64,000 nt of DNA, taken from positions 49,809 to 113,808 of the forward strand of contig CAZOLR010000003.1 in assembly GCA_964580905.1 (NCBI GenBank). Reading direction: 5' to 3'. Made by a program: the position numbers and the translations under genes. Positions 60,977-64,000 of this stretch are shown here, one piece after another. Every line of letters starts with the position of its first letter. Within the stretch, counting starts at the first letter, position 1. The notes under the pieces are model-generated. The model worked only from the letters and a program-made list of their open reading frames with translations, did not search any database and had not been told where the DNA came from. This stretch comes from G041228335 sp964580905. GTDB taxonomy: Bacteria > Pseudomonadota > Alphaproteobacteria > Puniceispirillales > UBA1172.

Positions 60977-62068
60977 CTAGTTTTGAGCGAGGTGATCAGC
61001 GATGGCGGCGGCGGCTGACAATGTATCTGCCTCACCACCCAAATCGCCTGTCCTGTATTTTGGATCAGCCAGGGTTGCCTCGATGGACGTGACGATCGCG
61101 GCGGCGGCTTCAGTATAGCCGAGATGTTCCAGCATCATTGCTCCGGCCCAGATCTGGCCTGTCGGATTTGCAATACCCTTGCCGGTAATATCCGGGGCTG
61201 AGCCGTGAACAGGTTCAAAAAGGGAGGGGAAAGTTTTTTCCGGATTAATATTCCCTGACGGGGCAACGCCTATCGTGCCGGTGCACGCCGGGCCGAGATC
61301 AGAGAGAATATCACCGAAAAGATTAGAGGCTACCACCACATCAAACCAGTCCGGGTGGAGAACAAAATTGGCGGTCAGAATATCGATATGATATTTATCC
61401 CATGTCACATCAAAATAATGTTCGGCCATGGCCTCAACTCTCTCATCCCAATAGGGCATGGTGATTGAAATACCATTGGATTTCGTCGCTGAAGTCAGAT
61501 GCTTGCGCGGACGTGATCTGGCCAGTTCAAAGGCGAATTTGAGGACCCTGTCAACACCATGACGGGACATGACCGTTTCCTGAATGACAACTTCACGTTC
61601 GGTATCCGGGAACATACGGCCGCCGATGGATGAATATTCACCTTCGGTATTTTCCCTGACAATGTAGAAATCAATATCTCCGGGTTTGCGGCCAGCGAGG
61701 GGTGAGGGAACTCCGGGAAGAAGACGAACAGGCCTTAAATTCACGTATTGATCAAACTCCCGGCGAAACTTGATGAGTGAGCCCCACAGGGATATGTGGT
61801 CAGGAACAGTTTCAGGCCAGCCCACGGCACCGAAGAAAATGGCATCATCCTGACCTATGCGGTCTTTCCAGTCATCGGGCATCATCTGGCCATGCTCTTC
61901 GTAATAGGCGCAGGATGCGAAATCATGATGGGTGTAATTGAGATTGATCCCAAACCGTTCACAGGCAACGTCAAGTACCTTCAGGGCGGCGGGGACAACT
62001 TCATTGCCGATCCCATCTCCGGGGATTACTGCGATGGAATGTTGGTTTTTGATCATGGCTACACTCAT
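60977..62068 (-). CDS. Tartrate dehydrogenase/isopropylmalate dehydrogenase family enzyme
   Basis: A 363-residue NAD-dependent beta-decarboxylating dehydrogenase. IAVIPGDGIGNEVVPAAL opens the chain, NLRPVRLLPG and YIVRENTEGEYSSIGGR give the substrate loop, and NLFGDILSDLGPACTGTIGVAPSGNI plus FEPVHGSAPDI mark the metal and NAD sites. The D-malate/tartrate dehydrogenase branch (TtuC) fits better than LeuB, since DHISLWGSL and the ENTEGEYS segment follow it. Start ATG 62068 lacks a clear site; ATG 62056 is possible. Ten bases before the aldo/keto reductase. Confidence 0.85.
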   Translation of the reverse strand: MSVAMIKNQHSIAVIPGDGIGNEVVPAALKVLDVACERFGINLNYTHHDFASCAYYEEHGQMMPDDWKDRIGQDDAIFFGAVGWPETVPDHISLWGSLIKFRREFDQYVNLRPVRLLPGVPSPLAGRKPGDIDFYIVRENTEGEYSSIGGRMFPDTEREVVIQETVMSRHGVDRVLKFAFELARSRPRKHLTSATKSNGISITMPYWDERVEAMAEHYFDVTWDKYHIDILTANFVLHPDWFDVVVASNLFGDILSDLGPACTGTIGVAPSGNINPEKTFPSLFEPVHGSAPDITGKGIANPTGQIWAGAMMLEHLGYTEAAAAIVTSIEATLADPKYRTGDLGGEADTLSAAAAIADHLAQN

Positions 62069-62182
62069 AGAAAAAAGATATCAGACCCGGAAAGACGGGG
62101 GCCTCATATTCAGAGTAAAGACAAGTTTCAGAACTAGCAAGTCAGGGAAAGGAACAGAGGATGAAGAAATCCCGCAAAGTGT

Positions 62183-63349
62183 TTATTTCGCATTGCGCAT
62201 TCGCACAAACCCCGCGGCGAGATCAGCCAGCAGATCATCCGTATCCTCAAGCCCGGCATAGATACGCATCAGACGACCGGGGGGAAGAGAGGTGACGGAT
62301 CTTTTGAGGTGTCCTTCACTGATGAGGCTTTCATGCCCTCCCCATGAGGCACCTATGCCGAAAAGTTCAAGCCCGTCAGCCATTGCATCAACGGCTGCAT
62401 CGGGGATGTCTTTGTCGATCACAAAACCGAACAAACCGCATGCACCGGTGAAATCACGTTTCCACAAAGCGTGCTGGGGATGGCTCTCAAGTGCGGGATG
62501 CAGCATGGTTGTAACTTCAGGTTGCTGTTCAAGCCATTCAGCCAGCGCGAGGCCGTTGGTTTCGGATTGGCGGAGACGTATTGCCATGGTCCGCAACCCC
62601 CTCAAGGCGAGATAGTGATCGTCCGGCGCAACACACAGGCCGATATTCTTTGTGTATTCGCGAATGTGTTTTGATGTTTCTCCGGATGAGGCCACGAAAC
62701 CTATGCTGACATCGGAATGACCGCTGATATATTTTGTTCCGGCTTCTATTATAATATCGATTCCATGCTCTACTGCATTGAAATAAAATGCAGTTCCCCA
62801 TGTATTATCGCATGCAGTCAGGATGCCTTTTTCTTTTGCCAGGGCGACCAGGGCTGTGGTGTCCTGCATTTCAAAAGTCAGGCTTCCGGGGGTTTCGATA
62901 TAAAGAAGGCTTGTCTTCTCCGTGATCAGGCGGGAGATGCTTTCGGCATCAGCGACAGGATCATAAAACAGGGGAGTGACGCCGATCTGCGGCAGAATAA
63001 CCTCAGCAAAACGTCGACCTGATCCGTAAAGGCTGTCAGGGAAGAGGACATTATCACCATTTTTTACCACCGCCAGAACCCCGGTGGTGATCGCCGCCAG
63101 ACCCGAAGGCACCGCAACGGCATCGTCGGTGCCATACAAACCCGCAACAGACATCTCCACCGCCTCGGAAGTCGGGGTGCCAATACGGCCATAGTCGTAT
63201 TTACCCCGGCGATTGCGGTAATCATCCAGGGTTTCTTTCATTATGGTGGAGGTATGATAGACCGGAATATTGGGTATTCCGTGGTTTTTCGCTGGTGTCA
63301 TTCCGGCGTGGACAGCATAAGATCCCTTTTTTACCGCTTTGGTGTTCAT
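62183..63349 (-). CDS. Cystathionine beta-lyase (MetC-like)
   Basis: A 388-residue gamma-family PLP enzyme that cleaves cystathionine to homocysteine. Motifs: YDYGRIGTPTSEAVEMSVAGLYG, SGLAAITTGVLAV, the PLP-site DNTWGTAFYFN, and the Schiff-base Lys in AGTKYISGHSDVSIGFV. Gamma-lyase activity cannot be excluded. AGGGCG precedes the start. A 114-base gap to the downstream gene shows no strong hairpin. Confidence 0.88.
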   Translation of the reverse strand: MNTKAVKKGSYAVHAGMTPAKNHGIPNIPVYHTSTIMKETLDDYRNRRGKYDYGRIGTPTSEAVEMSVAGLYGTDDAVAVPSGLAAITTGVLAVVKNGDNVLFPDSLYGSGRRFAEVILPQIGVTPLFYDPVADAESISRLITEKTSLLYIETPGSLTFEMQDTTALVALAKEKGILTACDNTWGTAFYFNAVEHGIDIIIEAGTKYISGHSDVSIGFVASSGETSKHIREYTKNIGLCVAPDDHYLALRGLRTMAIRLRQSETNGLALAEWLEQQPEVTTMLHPALESHPQHALWKRDFTGACGLFGFVIDKDIPDAAVDAMADGLELFGIGASWGGHESLISEGHLKRSVTSLPPGRLMRIYAGLEDTDDLLADLAAGFVRMRNAK

Positions 63350-63394
63350 TTCGCCCTCAATAGGTGGTGCAGGTGTAATTTATAAGATTTAACC

Positions 63395-63406
63395 GAGAAA
63401 TTTCTC
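63395..63406. promoter_or_regulatory. 12-base palindrome in the metC/aapJ divergent gap
   Basis: GAGAAATTTCTC is a perfect palindrome about 46 bases from the lyase start and 120 bases before the binding-protein gene. It may be an operator for either gene; no regulator is known. Confidence 0.3.
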
Positions 63407-63486
63407 TTAAGAATTAATCCAATCAATAGACTTTAAACAAAAATTTATTGTCAAGACAGCATGATTTTGATTATCTTTCATCTACT

Positions 63487-63501
63487 AGGGTTAATTACCC
63501 T
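63487..63501 (+). promoter_or_regulatory. Inverted repeat before the AapJ-like gene
   Basis: AGGGT and ACCCT flank TAATT, giving a 15-base inverted repeat 25 bases before the start. Candidate operator or leader stem. Confidence 0.3.
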
Positions 63502-63526
63502 GAACAAACAACCTAGGGATGATATT

Positions 63527-64000
63527 ATGAAAAAACTAACAACAGCTATTGTTGGTGTTGCTAGCCTTATGCTTGCCTCCAACGCCGTCGCTGGTAGCCA
63601 TGGTGATAGCACACTCGCACAGGTCCAAGCGAAGGGCTTCGTTCAGTGTGGAGTGAGCCAGGGTCTTCCTGGTTTCTCGAATGCTGATGATTCCGGTAAC
63701 TGGACCGGTCTTGATGTTGACCTTTGCCGCGCCGTTGCTGCAGCCGTTTTCGGCGATGCCAGCAAAGTTAAGTTCTCCCCCCTTTCCGCAAAGCAGCGTT
63801 TCACCGCTCTGAGCTCGGGCGAAATTGATATCCTGTCACGGAACACAACCTGGACCATGACACGTGACACCCAGCTCGGCCTCAATTTTGCTGGTGTTAA
63901 CTACTATGACGGTCAGGGCATGATGGTTCCGACCGCTCTTGGTGCCACATCTGCACTGGAGCTTGATGGCGCAAACATCTGCACCAACACCGGCACCACA
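63527..64000 (+). CDS. General L-amino acid ABC transporter substrate-binding protein (AapJ-like), partial
   Basis: The first 158 codons of a periplasmic binding protein, cut by the end of the window with the frame still open. It begins with a Sec signal peptide (cleavage after ...SNAVAG, residue 23 or so), then matches the AapJ/BztA type 3 binding fold: VQCGVSQGLPGFS, SGNWTGLDVDLCRAVAAAVFGD, PLSAKQRFTALSSGEIDILSRNTTWT, and YYDGQGMMV. AGGGATG precedes the ATG. Relatives feed the AapQMP transporter for amino acids; those genes are expected just beyond the window. Confidence 0.92.
   Translation, partial: MKKLTTAIVGVASLMLASNAVAGSHGDSTLAQVQAKGFVQCGVSQGLPGFSNADDSGNWTGLDVDLCRAVAAAVFGDASKVKFSPLSAKQRFTALSSGEIDILSRNTTWTMTRDTQLGLNFAGVNYYDGQGMMVPTALGATSALELDGANICTNTGTT

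Noticed and set aside
63448..63476. Sigma-70 promoter with TTGTCA as -35 before the AapJ-like gene
   Set aside because: No good -10 hexamer at a 16-18 base spacing, so the support is too weak.
1..64000. tRNA genes, CRISPR arrays, insertion sequences or prophage
   Set aside because: No cloverleaf-like sequence, regularly spaced repeats, transposase, integrase or phage genes were recognised by eye; a tRNA and repeat scan would settle this.

Overview
The window looks like chromosome of a free-living, probably marine, alphaproteobacterium; a Rhodospirillales or SAR116-like lineage is my inference and no taxonomic search was possible. The clues are gene orders typical of Alphaproteobacteria (pyrG-kdsA-eno-ftsB-pdhA-pdhB-pdhC-lpdA-lipA; cinA-pgpA-ispDF divergent from dusB-ntrB-ntrC-ntrY-ntrX-trkA-hfq; recG divergent from sdhE-mfd), a fused IspDF, a lipoylated PdhB, and an AapJ-type amino-acid binding protein. 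Genes are tightly packed, with many ATGA start/stop overlaps and three convergent pairs whose stop codons share four bases. I see no tRNA, rRNA, insertion sequence, prophage or CRISPR array, and no gene-free stretch above 300 bases.

Region 1 (1-33.4 kb) is housekeeping. It holds CTP and KDO synthesis, enolase, an FtsB-like divisome protein, the pyruvate dehydrogenase complex with lipoate synthase, a RatA/COQ10-like protein, CinA, PgpA and IspDF. The nitrogen and redox two-component systems NtrBC and NtrYX follow DusB, with TrkA, a D-amino-acid aminotransferase-like protein and Hfq. Then come MazG, a DUF502 membrane protein, RecG, SdhE, Mfd, a DsbA-like protein, HflX and a small VOC-like protein.

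Region 2 (33.4-56.8 kb) is an accessory island that I read as uptake and breakdown of quaternary or methylated amines. A long minus-strand run (51.3 down to 39.2 kb) encodes choline sulfatase, a CntA/GbcA-type Rieske oxygenase, an SDR, a beta-keto-acid cleavage enzyme, a PatD/BetB-like aldehyde dehydrogenase, a second SDR, L-carnitine dehydrogenase, a 64-residue zinc-ribbon protein, an EamA exporter, a YeeE/YedE pair, a class III aminotransferase and a PotD-like binding protein. It is headed by a divergent GbdR/CdhR-type AraC regulator. On the other side of that regulator lies a glycine-betaine-type ABC transporter (binding protein, CBS-tailed ATPase, double-length permease). A second cluster facing the long run holds a FAD oxidoreductase, another Rieske oxygenase with a bridging Glu, and the two permeases and ATPase that presumably serve the PotD-like protein. 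Both Rieske proteins lack a reductase partner in the window, and BetA and a betainyl-CoA thioesterase are also absent, so the pathway is either completed elsewhere or unusual.

Region 3 (56.8-64 kb) is mixed metabolism: an EamA transporter, a methyltransferase, a quinone oxidoreductase with a cupin, an aldo/keto reductase, a tartrate/isopropylmalate-type dehydrogenase, a cystathionine beta-lyase, and the start of an AapJ-like binding protein cut by the window end.

Non-coding signals of note are two nested inverted repeats before pdhA, three TTAGGCA half-sites before dusB, three GANTC sites before ftsB, an intrinsic terminator between betaine-binding protein and ATPase, a bidirectional terminator at 39.15 kb, a hairpin before the PotD-like gene, and a possible 36-codon leader ORF before the betaine-binding protein.
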